This document shows positions 35,021-44,318 of a stretch of 64,000 nt of DNA, in pieces. Each line of letters begins with the position of its first letter. The stretch's first letter is position 1. A program made the translations under genes and the position numbers. The notes under the pieces were generated by a model. That model worked only from the letters and a program-made list of their open reading frames with translations, was not told the origin of the DNA and did no database searches. The stretch is from UBA3871 sp041797745 (GTDB taxonomy: Bacteria; Bacillota; Clostridia; Peptostreptococcales; Anaerovoracaceae), in the NCBI GenBank assembly GCA_041797745.1, contig JBHBZU010000057.1, forward strand, positions 56,164 through 120,163, given 5' to 3'.

Positions 35021-35734
35021 CTACTGTTCCACCCCTTGTGTCAGTTTAAGTGTGCGCTTTCGTTCATCTTCCTCTGCCATTTCCGTAATCTCCGCCAGAT
35101 ATACGGCAGTCAACAGGGAAAATACCAATGCCTGCACCAAGCCCATCAGAATACTTACCGCTTGAAGTGCCACAGGCAGAGCGATAGGCACCAGTTCAAA
35201 GAACGAGTCAACAACAGCCTCTTCTCCGAAAATATTTCCGTAAAGTCGAAGAGTCAGAGAAAGAGGTCTTGTAAACTGTTCAATAATCATCAGCGGTGCC
35301 AAAAACACCACCGGTTTAAAGAAAGTCAATAGATATCTGGGGCCGTGATATTCTCTGAATCCTACAATTTGTGTAGCAAAGAACACAACGATTGCCAGTC
35401 CCATGGAAACATTAATAGAACTGGTAGGCGCCTGCAACCATGGGAGTTTTCCGGACAGTGGCAGAAGCCCTGCATAATTTGAAAATAAGATAAAAAGAAA
35501 CATGGTGGCTACAAGAGGAAAATATCTCTCGCAAGCCTTTTTACCCATAATCCCCTCAAAGAAGTTATAGAGGCTGGTAACTACCCATTCCACCGCATTT
35601 TGAAGCCCATGGGGCACTTCTTCCATTCGCCTTGTAGAAATTATAGCCACCAAACTTAAAACAAGGGTTATAGCAAAGCCGGTAATTATGGTTCCTGTCT
35701 GTTCTATTCCTATCGAATGTAAAAACTCAATCAT
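35021..35734 (-). CDS. atpB: ATP synthase F0 a subunit
   Basis: This 237-residue membrane stator has five to six hydrophobic helices. The essential arginine is in the penultimate segment FTRPLSLTLRLYGNIFGEE, followed by LVQALVFSLLTAVYLAEI. It is separated from atpE by about 165 bp without a gene or obvious terminator, so the operon probably continues. Confidence 0.95.
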   Translation of the reverse strand: MIEFLHSIGIEQTGTIITGFAITLVLSLVAIISTRRMEEVPHGLQNAVEWVVTSLYNFFEGIMGKKACERYFPLVATMFLFILFSNYAGLLPLSGKLPWLQAPTSSINVSMGLAIVVFFATQIVGFREYHGPRYLLTFFKPVVFLAPLMIIEQFTRPLSLTLRLYGNIFGEEAVVDSFFELVPIALPVALQAVSILMGLVQALVFSLLTAVYLAEITEMAEEDERKRTLKLTQGVEQ

Positions 35735-35763
35735 AAGTTCTCCCTCACCCTTTAGTTTCAGTC

Positions 35764-36180
35764 TTACCTGAATTTGTCAGGTTCTTTCATTTCACTTGCT
35801 TCATAGGTGCTGCTTACCTTGCTCTCGCTGCCGGTTTTGATTTTATCATTAGTATCACTTGGTTTTTCGACCGCCTTTTCATGCTTATGAACCCTGACAG
35901 TAGGATAGATTGCACTTGTTAAGCCTAAAGATATGGCAGCTGCAATGATTGTATCCTCAAAGTCAAAAGGCAGCTTATGTCTCAAAAAGAAGATTGCCAG
36001 TAGTGAAGCTATATTTACAAAGTTGCTAAAAACCATTTTTTTTAACAGCTCATTATGATTCACAGGATGATTCTTTTTAGGATGTAACATCTTGTGCCAA
36101 ACCACTGTACACTTAAAAATACCTATGGCAGCACCGTAAACCAGCCCTACCAAGCAGCTTATGAGTTGATTGGTCGTCAT
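35764..36180 (-). CDS. AtpI-like small membrane protein preceding ATP synthase
   Basis: This 138-residue protein has about three to four hydrophobic helices (LISCLVGLVYGAAIGIFKC, FVNIASLLAIFFL, TIIAAAISLGLTSAIYPTV) and a charged, Ser/Lys-rich C-terminal tail from about residue 95. Its position directly before atpB matches the AtpI slot, where such proteins aid c-ring assembly. Sequence similarity alone is weak, so the call rests mostly on place and topology. Confidence 0.6.
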   Translation of the reverse strand: MTTNQLISCLVGLVYGAAIGIFKCTVVWHKMLHPKKNHPVNHNELLKKMVFSNFVNIASLLAIFFLRHKLPFDFEDTIIAAAISLGLTSAIYPTVRVHKHEKAVEKPSDTNDKIKTGSESKVSSTYEASEMKEPDKFR

Positions 36181-36256
36181 AGTATTTCCTGTTTCCCTTT
36201 CTTTTATTACTTACTCCGATACTTACTTTTTCGCAATCAATAAATTGCTTTTTTAA

Positions 36257-37366
36257 CTATTTCAATCTCTCTTTTAACGCCTTAATAATTCTCTCGCAGG
36301 CGTGACCGTCACCGTAAGGGTTAGCTGCATGAGCCATTTCTTGATAAGCTCTTTCATCCGTAAGCAATTCTTTAATCAAGGCGTAAATAGTATCCTTTTC
36401 TACACCTGCCAGCTTTACAGTTCCCGCCTCTACCGCTTCAGGTCTTTCAGTTTCTTTACGAACCACAAGCACAGGCTTGGCTAAAGACGGAGCCTCTTCC
36501 TGAATACCTCCTGAATCCGTAACTATGAGATAAGATTTTGCCATAAGATTAGAAAACGGCTGATAAGTCAAAGGTTCTATAAGATGGATATTCTCCGCGC
36601 CTTTTAAAATGCGGTTGGCAATTTCTCTTACTTTAGGGTTTAAGTGAACCGGATAAACAATTTCAACATTTTCGAACTCGTCGGCAATTTGTCTCAAGGC
36701 CCCGAAAATATGCTCCATGTTTTCCCCTAAATTTTCTCTACGATGACAAGTAACACAGATAACCCTTTTGTTTTCAAAGTCCAAATTTTTCAGTACTTCA
36801 TCTTCAAATTCGTAAGGCTTCTTTGTTACATCTAAAAGCGCATCTATGACCGTATTTCCTGTAATATATATATCCTTTTCAGATATATCTTCTTTTAAAA
36901 GATTTTGGCGATTGCGTTCAGTAGGCGCAAAATGGAGGTCAGCCATATGTCCTGTTAAAATTCTGTTCATTTCTTCAGGATATGGAGAATATTTATCATA
37001 AGTTCTAAGCCCCGCTTCAACGTGCCCTACCTTATTTTGATTATAGAAAGATGCCAACGCAGTTGCAAAAGTAGTGGTAGTATCTCCATGTACCAAAACC
37101 ATATCCGGATTTTCTTTCTTTAGAACCTCTTCAAGACCTAAAATTACGTTTGCAGTAATCATGCCGATAGTCTGATTAGGCTTCATAATATTTAAATCGT
37201 AGTCCGGCTTTAGCTCAAACAAATCCAGCACCTGATCCAGCATTTCTCTATGCTGAGCTGTAACGCAGAGTACAGATTCTATTTCAGAATCGGCGTTCAT
37301 TGCCTTTACCAAGGGTGCCATCTTAATCGCTTCAGGACGAGTCCCGAACACAGACATTACTTTCAT
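36257..37366 (-). CDS. wecB: UDP-N-acetylglucosamine 2-epimerase (non-hydrolysing)
   Basis: This 369-residue GT-B-like enzyme interconverts UDP-GlcNAc and UDP-ManNAc. Signatures are VFGTRPEAIKMAPLV, CVTAQHREMLDQVL, VHGDTTTTFA, HVEAGLRTYDKYSPYPEEMN and TDSGGIQEEAP. With the adjacent WecA/TagO enzyme it would feed a GlcNAc-ManNAc linkage unit for teichoic-acid-like or secondary wall polymers. It is 20 bp downstream of the wecA-like gene. Confidence 0.95.
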   Translation of the reverse strand: MKVMSVFGTRPEAIKMAPLVKAMNADSEIESVLCVTAQHREMLDQVLDLFELKPDYDLNIMKPNQTIGMITANVILGLEEVLKKENPDMVLVHGDTTTTFATALASFYNQNKVGHVEAGLRTYDKYSPYPEEMNRILTGHMADLHFAPTERNRQNLLKEDISEKDIYITGNTVIDALLDVTKKPYEFEDEVLKNLDFENKRVICVTCHRRENLGENMEHIFGALRQIADEFENVEIVYPVHLNPKVREIANRILKGAENIHLIEPLTYQPFSNLMAKSYLIVTDSGGIQEEAPSLAKPVLVVRKETERPEAVEAGTVKLAGVEKDTIYALIKELLTDERAYQEMAHAANPYGDGHACERIIKALKERLK

Positions 37367-37386
37367 TTTAATTCCTCTTTCCCATT

Positions 37387-38556
37387 TTATTTATTTTCTT
37401 CTTTTACTTTTGTTACGGCTTCCACCTGCGTTTCTTCCGCCTTTTCACTCTGCTCCGTCTTTAAAGAAAGGTGCTCGTGAGTCGCATCGGTTAAGAAAAT
37501 GTATATATACATACATGCTGTTGCAAGTAAACCCAGTGACTCCACATAAAGCTGTCTTGAGTAAAGCACCGAGCCCACCCCCATAATAGCGGATACTCCA
37601 TAAAGAGTAAGCACGCTACGCCTCTGACCGAGCCCCGCTGCCATGAGTCTATGATGAAGATGTCCCTTGTCCGCCTCCATAATAGGTCTGTGATTGGCAA
37701 CTCTTCGTAAAATGGCGTAAGCCGTATCGAAGATAGGCACGCCCAATACCAGCACGGGAGCAATCAGCACGATAATAGTGGCACTTTTAGCAATTCCCAC
37801 GATGGAAATGGTAGATAGCATAAAGCCAAGAAACAAGGAGCCACCGTCACCCATAAAAACTTTTGCAGGGTGGAAGTTAAAATGTAGGAAGCCCAAGGCG
37901 CTGCCTGCAAGAGCAAGGAAAGCCAGAGCTGCCAAATAAGAGCCGTGAATGTATGCGGCATAGGCCAGACAAAGAGAAGCAATACTGGAAGTTCCTGCTG
38001 CCAGTCCGTCAAGACCGTCTATAAGATTTACAGTATTGGTAATACCAACTATCCATATGATTGTCAAAATAAAGGAAATCACATCTCCAAAAAAGACATG
38101 GGTTGTTCCCATAAGACCTAAATGTAAAAAGTTAATTCTAATTCCAAAGAACCAAACCACTGCTGCGCAAAAAATCTGCCCTAAAAGCTTTACCTTGGCA
38201 GGCAGATTTTTCAAATCATCCGCAATGCCTAAAAGGTAAATCAGTACCCCACCTGACAGAATCCCCCAAGTCTTGTCTAAAGGCTGGACAAACCACGCAT
38301 TCTTTCCGTGCTCAATCATATACTTATCAAGCATGGGCTCTGCAATATAAATCATCAGCAGAAGTGCTGTTACGGTTCCTATAAATATTGCCATTCCGCC
38401 AAATCGCGGCATAGGCTTTGTGTGCATACGTCTGTTATCTTTCGGTATATCTACGGCACCTATTTTAAGTGCAAGCTTAATGGCTATCGGTGTAAATATC
38501 AGTGCTAAAAAGAAGCCTGAAAAAAACACAATCAGAAAGCTTAAATAAAATGTCAT
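37387..38556 (-). CDS. Undecaprenyl-phosphate GlcNAc-1-phosphate transferase (WecA/TagO, MraY family)
   Basis: This 389-residue polytopic protein has about ten or eleven membrane helices. The motifs are KDNRRMHTKPMPRFGGMAI, GIADDLKNLPAKVK, NLIDGLDGLAAG and MGDGGSLFLGF, and the histidine motif is in DKGHLHHRLMAAGLGQR. It starts wall-polymer synthesis by making undecaprenyl-PP-GlcNAc. The window thus holds two types of initiating enzyme, this one and the PglC-type at 261-866. Confidence 0.93.
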   Translation of the reverse strand: MTFYLSFLIVFFSGFFLALIFTPIAIKLALKIGAVDIPKDNRRMHTKPMPRFGGMAIFIGTVTALLLMIYIAEPMLDKYMIEHGKNAWFVQPLDKTWGILSGGVLIYLLGIADDLKNLPAKVKLLGQIFCAAVVWFFGIRINFLHLGLMGTTHVFFGDVISFILTIIWIVGITNTVNLIDGLDGLAAGTSSIASLCLAYAAYIHGSYLAALAFLALAGSALGFLHFNFHPAKVFMGDGGSLFLGFMLSTISIVGIAKSATIIVLIAPVLVLGVPIFDTAYAILRRVANHRPIMEADKGHLHHRLMAAGLGQRRSVLTLYGVSAIMGVGSVLYSRQLYVESLGLLATACMYIYIFLTDATHEHLSLKTEQSEKAEETQVEAVTKVKEENK

Positions 38557-38574
38557 TTTTTAACCCCTTTTAAT

Positions 38575-39039
38575 TTACAAAGACTCAAATTCCCCTATTT
38601 TTACAATTCGGAGTCCTGCTTCCTCCAACATCTCTACTGCCAGTTTATCAGGATAACCCTCTTTTACCACAATTCGCTTAATGCCCGCATTGATAATCAT
38701 TTTAGCACAGATGACACAAGGCTGGTGTGTTACGTAAATGGTGGCACCCTCAATGCTGACTCCTAAAGTAGCCGCTTGAATAATGGCATTTTGTTCCGCA
38801 TGAAGCGCGCGACACAATTCATGTCTTTCTCCGCTTGGAACTCCCAATTTTTCGCGCATACAACCGCCACACTCGTCACAGTGCTTAATGCCACGTGGCG
38901 CGCCGTTATAACCTGTCGCAACTATATGCTTCTCCTTAACAATAACAGCTCCCACATTTCTTCGTAAGCAAGTGGAGCGTCTTGCAGTAAGCGCTGCCAT
39001 TTCCATAAAATATTCATCCCAGGTAATTCTATCTTTCAT
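38575..39039 (-). CDS. dCMP deaminase (ComEB-like cytidine/deoxycytidylate deaminase)
   Basis: This protein of about 154 residues has the zinc-deaminase HAEQNAI active site and PCVICAKMIINAGI, with an additional C/H cluster (KHCDECGGCMREKL) typical of dCMP deaminases. It makes dUMP for thymidylate synthesis. The ATG at 39039 has AAGGAG at good spacing; an ATG 24 bp upstream does not. It is the first gene of the unit leading into wecA, wecB and the atp genes. Confidence 0.9.
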   Translation of the reverse strand: MKDRITWDEYFMEMAALTARRSTCLRRNVGAVIVKEKHIVATGYNGAPRGIKHCDECGGCMREKLGVPSGERHELCRALHAEQNAIIQAATLGVSIEGATIYVTHQPCVICAKMIINAGIKRIVVKEGYPDKLAVEMLEEAGLRIVKIGEFESL

Positions 39040-39070
39040 GTTATTCTCCTTTTTTAATCCCACATGCTAC

Positions 39071-39099
39071 AGTATATCAAAAGTTTCATCCTTTTACAA
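39071..39099 (-). promoter_or_regulatory. Promoter of the dCMP deaminase - wall polymer - ATP synthase unit
   Basis: Minus strand: TTGTAA (39094-39099), 17 bp, TATACT (39071-39076), about 30 bp before the ATG at 39039. It could drive the whole tightly spaced run down to atpC. Confidence 0.65.
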
Positions 39100-39184
39100 G
39101 AAAACCGACGCCACAAAAGCTCCTTTATCCCCTATTTTCAAGGTTTAAGGTCAAAATGCCCAAAACCCGTAGAAGTTGTAAAAA

Positions 39185-39904
39185 CTATAAGGCTATAACG
39201 CAAATTATGGCAACTCCTGCCAAAAAAGGCCCCAAGGGTTTCATGCTTTTTACATCGCAACGTTTAGTGGCAAGGCAGAATAGAAAATAAAGGCTGCTTA
39301 TAAGTGAAGCAACTACCATAATGCCTACACATTGATAAAAGCCTGTAATCAGCCCCACTGCCCCCATAAGTTTTATATCTCCGAAACCTAAACTGCGGCG
39401 ACCCGAAAGAAAAAATCCCGTCAGCGCCACAAGGAACATCAGTCCCGCCCCCGCCAAAGCTCCAAAAGCCATATCTTTAATGCTTCTTCCGAAAGGAAGA
39501 AGCGCTACTGCCATAAGCATAAGGAAAACCACGAACTGATCCGGAATAATCATGTACATACCGTCGGAAATGGCTATAATCAGCAGTAACCATGTAATCA
39601 ACAAAACGGGTATAACATACATGATTCCGCGATGACCCAAGGTGCACATATAAAGCCCCGCCACCATAAAGAATGCGGTTATAATCATTTTCCACGGGTG
39701 AGACGAAAGTCGCTGCGCACCCTTATCTCCATCAGCGCGTCTAAATTCAACATCTGCCAGTTTTCCCTCAGGTTCCGCGTCATATTCGCAAAGCCATGAT
39801 ACCGGCATATGATTAAAAACATATAAAAGCCCGCTGCCTCCAAGAATTGAAAGAGGTACCAATGCCATGAGGCTCAAAATTAAAGTTAAATTTATATTAT
39901 TCAT
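39185..39904 (-). CDS. Prepilin peptidase (A24 aspartic leader peptidase), no Cys-rich methylase domain
   Basis: This 239-residue membrane protein with about seven helices carries both catalytic aspartates, in IAISDGMYMIIPDQF and GFGDIKLMG. The N-terminal methyltransferase-linked loop with four cysteines found in PilD is absent and replaced by a charged loop (about residues 38-68). It would cleave type IV pilin-like leader peptides, but no pilin genes are nearby. It overlaps the truA stop by 8 bp. Confidence 0.85.
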   Translation of the reverse strand: MNNINLTLILSLMALVPLSILGGSGLLYVFNHMPVSWLCEYDAEPEGKLADVEFRRADGDKGAQRLSSHPWKMIITAFFMVAGLYMCTLGHRGIMYVIPVLLITWLLLIIAISDGMYMIIPDQFVVFLMLMAVALLPFGRSIKDMAFGALAGAGLMFLVALTGFFLSGRRSLGFGDIKLMGAVGLITGFYQCVGIMVVASLISSLYFLFCLATKRCDVKSMKPLGPFLAGVAIICVIAL

Positions 39905-40673
39905 AATAAACTTCCATTAAATACAGTCCCTGAGGTATTGCGGTATGTCCCGCCTTGGTTCTGTCACCACTTTCTAAAGTTTCTTTAATGCTTTCTATGC
40001 TTCTCTTTAAAAGTCCAACCTCCACCAAGGTTCCCGTAATGATTCTGACCATATTGTAAAGGAATCCGTCTCCTGCAATTTCCAGTCCGATTTTCTGATA
40101 AGCTCCCTCCTCTTGACAAGTAATATCAAGAGAATAAACCGTTCTCACCGTTGTTTCTTTTTCCTCACCGCCGCTTGACTGAAAGCAAGCAAAGTCGTGA
40201 GTTCCCACAATGTAGGCTGCCGCCTCGCGCATAGCATTCACATCCAGCCTTTCTTTTAGCTGGTAGTAGTAGTTTTTCTTGAAAACATCGGGCTCTCCCC
40301 CTGCAATTATGCGATATATATATTTCTTTCCTTTTGAATCAAATCTCGCATGAAAGTCAGGCGCCACCTCTCTTATTGCAACAATGCGGATATCTCCGGT
40401 CTGATGGTTCTTGTTCCCCGAAAGGTAGTTATTGGCAGCTATCTGAATACGTTCCACCGGAATACCGAAATCTCCACGAAAAGTTGCACACTGCCCGTAG
40501 GCATGCACCCCTGCGTCAGTACGACTTGTTCCGTCTATTGTTATCGGTGTAGCACAAACAGCTGAAATAACTTTTTCAAGCTCTCCCTGAACCGTTCTTA
40601 CCTGTGGCTGTCGCTGCCAACCGTGAAAATTCGTACCGTCATATGCAATTTTTATAAATACATTCTTTTCCAT
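39897..40673 (-). CDS. truA: tRNA pseudouridine(38-40) synthase
   Basis: This 258-residue protein has the TruA N-terminus IAYDGTNFHGWQRQP, the catalytic aspartate in GTSRTDAGVHAYGQ, the FHARFDSKGKKYIYRI segment and GDGFLYNMVRIITGTLVEVG. It modifies U38-40 in tRNA anticodon stems. It is about 50 bp downstream of the DUF1846 gene. Confidence 0.96.
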   Translation of the reverse strand: MEKNVFIKIAYDGTNFHGWQRQPQVRTVQGELEKVISAVCATPITIDGTSRTDAGVHAYGQCATFRGDFGIPVERIQIAANNYLSGNKNHQTGDIRIVAIREVAPDFHARFDSKGKKYIYRIIAGGEPDVFKKNYYYQLKERLDVNAMREAAAYIVGTHDFACFQSSGGEEKETTVRTVYSLDITCQEEGAYQKIGLEIAGDGFLYNMVRIITGTLVEVGLLKRSIESIKETLESGDRTKAGHTAIPQGLYLMEVYYE

Positions 40674-40723
40674 AACGGTTCCCTGTTATATCAAGCTTTA
40701 TCCAAAGCCAAAATTTCTTTATC

Positions 40724-42244
40724 CTATGAATAATAAAGGTTTGTCGTTACATACTCAGGGTCGCAGGTTACATCTATGCCAAGAGAGCGTAAAGTCTGCT
40801 CATCCCTTTCAGAAAGTATTGCCGTACAATGAGCCTTGCACCCGCGTAAAGATTGAAGTTTAGCCACTGCCACTTCCGCAGATGGATTGTTGGTACACGA
40901 AGCGGAAAGGGCTGAAAGCACCTCCTCCAAGTTAAGAGAGGTTCTGTCTTGACGCAAAACATCTACTTTCATATCCTGAATACTCTTTAAAACCGATGGT
41001 GTTATGAGCGGAATTTCGTCTGCCATTCCTGTTAATACCTTAATTGCATTTAAGATAGCCGCAGCCGCAGCAACCATTCGTCTGGAGCTTCGACCTGTAA
41101 CAAAGCTGCCATCTTGAAGCTGAATTGCCATAACTACTACGTTCTGGAATTTTTCTTCGTCGCACTGCCTCTTCTTTTCCGCATAACTTCTGGCAGGTAC
41201 CACCACGCTACGATCTTCTACCTTTAAGTTAAATTCATCCATGAGAAGCTTTGTGCGTTCCAGTGTCGCTTCTTCGATTTTACCTTTCTTGTAGTCAACC
41301 TCCGCAATCATATAGCGGCGTATTATTTCCTGTTTAGCGGCTTCCTGACAAACTTCATCATCAATTATACCAAAGCCTGCCATATTTACGCCCATATCCG
41401 TAGGTGATTTGTAGTCGGATTCTTTGCCTGTAATTTTTTCAATAATTCTCATATACAAAGGAAAGGCTTCCAAATCCCGATTATAATTAACTGTTGTCTT
41501 TCCGTATGCTTCCAAATGGAAAGAGTCAATCATATTTACATCTTTCAAGTCTGCCGTTGCCGCTTCATAAGCCACATTTATCGGATGTTTAAGAGGGATG
41601 TTCCAAATAGGGAAAGTTTCAAACTTCGCATAGCGAGCCTTAATTCCCCTCTGATTTTCGTGATAAAGCTGGGAAAGTGACGTTGCCAATTTGCCTGAAC
41701 CACCTCCTGGACCTGTTACCACAACCAAAGGTTTTGTTACTTCGATGAAAGGATTTGCACCGTAGCCCTCTTCGGATACTATGGTTTCCACATCTGTAGG
41801 ATATCCCTTTGTAAAATAATGTTTATAAGTCTTTATGCCTCTGCGCTCCAGCTTGTTAATAAACATATTGATAGCAGGCGCGTCAATAAACCTTGTAACT
41901 ACAACGGAATTGATAGAAAGGTCATACTTTCTGAACATATCTATAAGGCGCAAAACTTCTAAATCATATGTAATTCCAAAGTCTTGACGAGTCTTGTTGG
42001 TGGTAATATCACCTGCATAAATGCAAATGATAATCTCTGTCTGATCCTTGAGCTTTTGTAATAATTTAATTTTAGCATTCTCATCAAAGCCCGGTAAAAC
42101 TCTCATGGCATGCTTATCATGTACCAGCTTGCCCCCAAATTCCAAATAGAGTCTTTCACCGTTTCCCGCGTTGATTCTTTCCCTGATACATCTTGACTGC
42201 TCCTCAATGTACTTTTCTGCAGAGAATCCTATCTTCTTGTCCAC
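40724..42244 (-). CDS. DUF1846 domain-containing protein
   Basis: This 506-residue protein matches the DUF1846 family, which is widespread in Firmicutes: KIGFSAEKYIEEQSRCIRER at the N-terminus, VTGPGGGSGKLATSLSQLYH with a P-loop-like glycine-rich stretch, and LVVVTGPGGGSGK preceding it. The molecular function is not established. The length is typical. A terminator of the S41 peptidase gene lies upstream, so it probably has its own promoter, which I could not place. Confidence 0.9.
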   Translation of the reverse strand: MDKKIGFSAEKYIEEQSRCIRERINAGNGERLYLEFGGKLVHDKHAMRVLPGFDENAKIKLLQKLKDQTEIIICIYAGDITTNKTRQDFGITYDLEVLRLIDMFRKYDLSINSVVVTRFIDAPAINMFINKLERRGIKTYKHYFTKGYPTDVETIVSEEGYGANPFIEVTKPLVVVTGPGGGSGKLATSLSQLYHENQRGIKARYAKFETFPIWNIPLKHPINVAYEAATADLKDVNMIDSFHLEAYGKTTVNYNRDLEAFPLYMRIIEKITGKESDYKSPTDMGVNMAGFGIIDDEVCQEAAKQEIIRRYMIAEVDYKKGKIEEATLERTKLLMDEFNLKVEDRSVVVPARSYAEKKRQCDEEKFQNVVVMAIQLQDGSFVTGRSSRRMVAAAAAILNAIKVLTGMADEIPLITPSVLKSIQDMKVDVLRQDRTSLNLEEVLSALSASCTNNPSAEVAVAKLQSLRGCKAHCTAILSERDEQTLRSLGIDVTCDPEYVTTNLYYS

Positions 42245-42305
42245 TATATCACCTCGTTTATAAATCTAAAAACAAAAGAACTTGTAAAAATAACCTTAAG
42301 GTACA

Positions 42306-42343
42306 GCAAAAAACGGCACATTTCTCAACAAAATGTGTCGTTT
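42306..42343 (-). terminator. Rho-independent terminator of the S41 peptidase gene
   Basis: AAACGGCACATTT (42311-42323) pairs with AAATGTGTCGTTT (42331-42343), with one mismatch-type pair. T residues follow on the minus strand. It lies just past the peptidase stop at 42350. Confidence 0.85.
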
Positions 42344-42349
42344 CTATAT

Positions 42350-43828
42350 CTAATTATATCCCAAAAGGGAAAGTGCTTTCAACAGCTGATAATCCTCATC
42401 CGCCGCCCCTGTTACATACTCAATGCTTGCCTCTTCAAGCTTTGCCTGAGTTGTAAGGTCAAGGGTGCCGTAAGCATAGAGCTTAACGCTCTTTTGGAAG
42501 TCTTTCACCGCCTGAACGGTCTTTACATCCATCTTGCTGCTAAGGGTCACGTCATAGCCCAGCATTTTTAATCTCTGCTGAGCTCCATATACGTTAATAT
42601 GTAAGTCTTCTCTCTTGCACTTGGTTTTTCCGTCAAGAATGGCAAAATCAAGATAATCAGACTTTCTCTGCTGGAAAGTCTCATCATCAATAAGGGCATT
42701 TCTAACAATCACGTCAGGTGTTATCCCTGTTTCCTGATAGTCCGTCTTATTTGGTGAAAGGAAATATTCAATGGAAGTCTTGGCATACTTACCCTCTCCA
42801 AGAGGTATAATCTGTTGCGCATAGTCCTTACCATAGGTGTTTGTACCTACCAATTTATATCCATGGTCTTGGAGTGCCGCCGCCATAAGCTCTGCCGCAC
42901 TGGCAGTATTGCCGTTTACAAGGGTCACAAATTTAAGGTCGCTCTTCACACCGTCTTCAGCTTTTATGGAAGATGTGATTTTCCCCTGCTGTTTATAGTG
43001 TAAAATATAGCCGCCCTCGATAATCTGGTCTACCGCTAAAATCGCCTGCTCTGTGTATCCGCCGCCATTGTCTCTCAAGTCTAATATCACCTTAGTTGCA
43101 CCTTTAGCCTTTACAGACTTTAAGGCATTGGCAAACTCGGAAGCTGTGTCAGAGTCAAAGCTCTTAATCTGAATATATGCAAGACCCTTATAATCTTCCA
43201 AAAGCGCATAGGCTACCGACTGAGTGCTGATGGAGCCTCTTTTAAGATTGAAAGTCATAAGACTCATACCTCTTTTTACAGTAACCGTAACCGCGGTTCC
43301 CACCTCTCCCCTTAAAAGAGAAGCCACCTCTGATGGTGTTTTTCCTTGGACATTGGTGCCTGCAACGGTAACAAAAATATCATTTTCTTTCATTCCCGCT
43401 TCCTTTGCCGGTCCGTCCAAAAGGTTTCCTATAATAACATCCTTATCTGCATTGGACTCCAGCTGAACGCCTATGCCTCCGAAAGAACCGTCCACCGTAC
43501 TTATAAAGTTGTCAAAATTTGTCTGCTCTTGGTAAAATTCAGAGAATCTGTCACCGAGAGCCTCAGCAGTTCCCTTGAAAGCGCCGTCTACGAGCTTGTC
43601 TATATCTATGCGATCCTTGTAGTTTTCATCCAAGTACTGCATATAATCCAAGAGAAGATTCAGCCTCTGAACCAAAAGTTCTTCCTTTTGCTTTTCTGTT
43701 CTATATGGAATGTTTGTATTTTCCGTTGCGCCAAAAGCTGCCGGCATAAAGAACACAAAGGAAAAGGTGGTTAATACCATAATCATGCAGAGGACGATAG
43801 CCACTGCTTTTACTACGCTTCTTTTCAT
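42350..43828 (-). CDS. C-terminal processing peptidase, S41 family (CtpA-like)
   Basis: This 492-residue exported serine protease has a signal peptide or anchor at about residues 1-33. A PDZ domain at about 110-195 (GSFGGIGVQLE) is followed by the S41 catalytic domain with LDLRDNGGGY, the nucleophile Ser in NGNTASAAEL and the general-base Lys in TYGKDYAQQ. A peptidoglycan-binding domain 1 lies at the C-terminus (YGAQQRLKMLGYDV). It acts at the cell surface. It is last in the ispE-to-S41 gene run. Confidence 0.93.
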   Translation of the reverse strand: MKRSVVKAVAIVLCMIMVLTTFSFVFFMPAAFGATENTNIPYRTEKQKEELLVQRLNLLLDYMQYLDENYKDRIDIDKLVDGAFKGTAEALGDRFSEFYQEQTNFDNFISTVDGSFGGIGVQLESNADKDVIIGNLLDGPAKEAGMKENDIFVTVAGTNVQGKTPSEVASLLRGEVGTAVTVTVKRGMSLMTFNLKRGSISTQSVAYALLEDYKGLAYIQIKSFDSDTASEFANALKSVKAKGATKVILDLRDNGGGYTEQAILAVDQIIEGGYILHYKQQGKITSSIKAEDGVKSDLKFVTLVNGNTASAAELMAAALQDHGYKLVGTNTYGKDYAQQIIPLGEGKYAKTSIEYFLSPNKTDYQETGITPDVIVRNALIDDETFQQRKSDYLDFAILDGKTKCKREDLHINVYGAQQRLKMLGYDVTLSSKMDVKTVQAVKDFQKSVKLYAYGTLDLTTQAKLEEASIEYVTGAADEDYQLLKALSLLGYN

Positions 43829-43847
43829 TTCAACGCCTTTCTTTCAA

Positions 43848-44318
43848 TTAGTTTGGCTGGAGCTGCTGCAATTCTTCAAGATTATTTGCAACAGTAATAT
43901 CTATAGTATTTCTGGCTTCAACCATACCTCTTAATATAAGATCATAATCTACAAAGAGTTTTCCCATACCCGCCTCGTCAAATTCGTTTCGGAAGCTGTT
44001 GGTCTTTACTTTTAAATCTAAATCACCGTAAGGGGTAAAATAAGAACTGTTAAAGGTACGTCCCTCTCCAAATTCCAGCACTGTATAAACCCCCACTTTG
44101 TTCCCCGACCTCTTCATACGAAGAAGTGAATCAGTGTATTTAAGTGTGGTTTTGCAACCCGGCATTCCTGAAAGCTCACTTTCCTCATAGAGTATATAAT
44201 AAGCATTTCCTCTTTTGTAAAGTTTGCCCTCAGTAATAAATTCTAAAACCTCCGGCTCTCCATCCTTGCTATCTAAGCCAGTTTGCGTACCTTTGATTTT
44301 TAGCATTATATCTTTCAT
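43848..44318 (-). CDS. DUF1934 (YwiB-like calycin) protein
   Basis: This protein of about 156 residues is rich in beta strands and matches DUF1934: MLKIKGTQ, EFITEGKLYKRGNAYYILYE, SELSGMPGCKTTLKYTD and FGEGRTFNSSYFTPYGDLDL. It is a calycin-like barrel of unknown function. The start is uncertain: ATG at 44318 (chosen), ATG at 44306 or TTG at 44330; all overlap the end of ddl (44269). Confidence 0.82.
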   Translation of the reverse strand: MKDIMLKIKGTQTGLDSKDGEPEVLEFITEGKLYKRGNAYYILYEESELSGMPGCKTTLKYTDSLLRMKRSGNKVGVYTVLEFGEGRTFNSSYFTPYGDLDLKVKTNSFRNEFDEAGMGKLFVDYDLILRGMVEARNTIDITVANNLEELQQLQPN

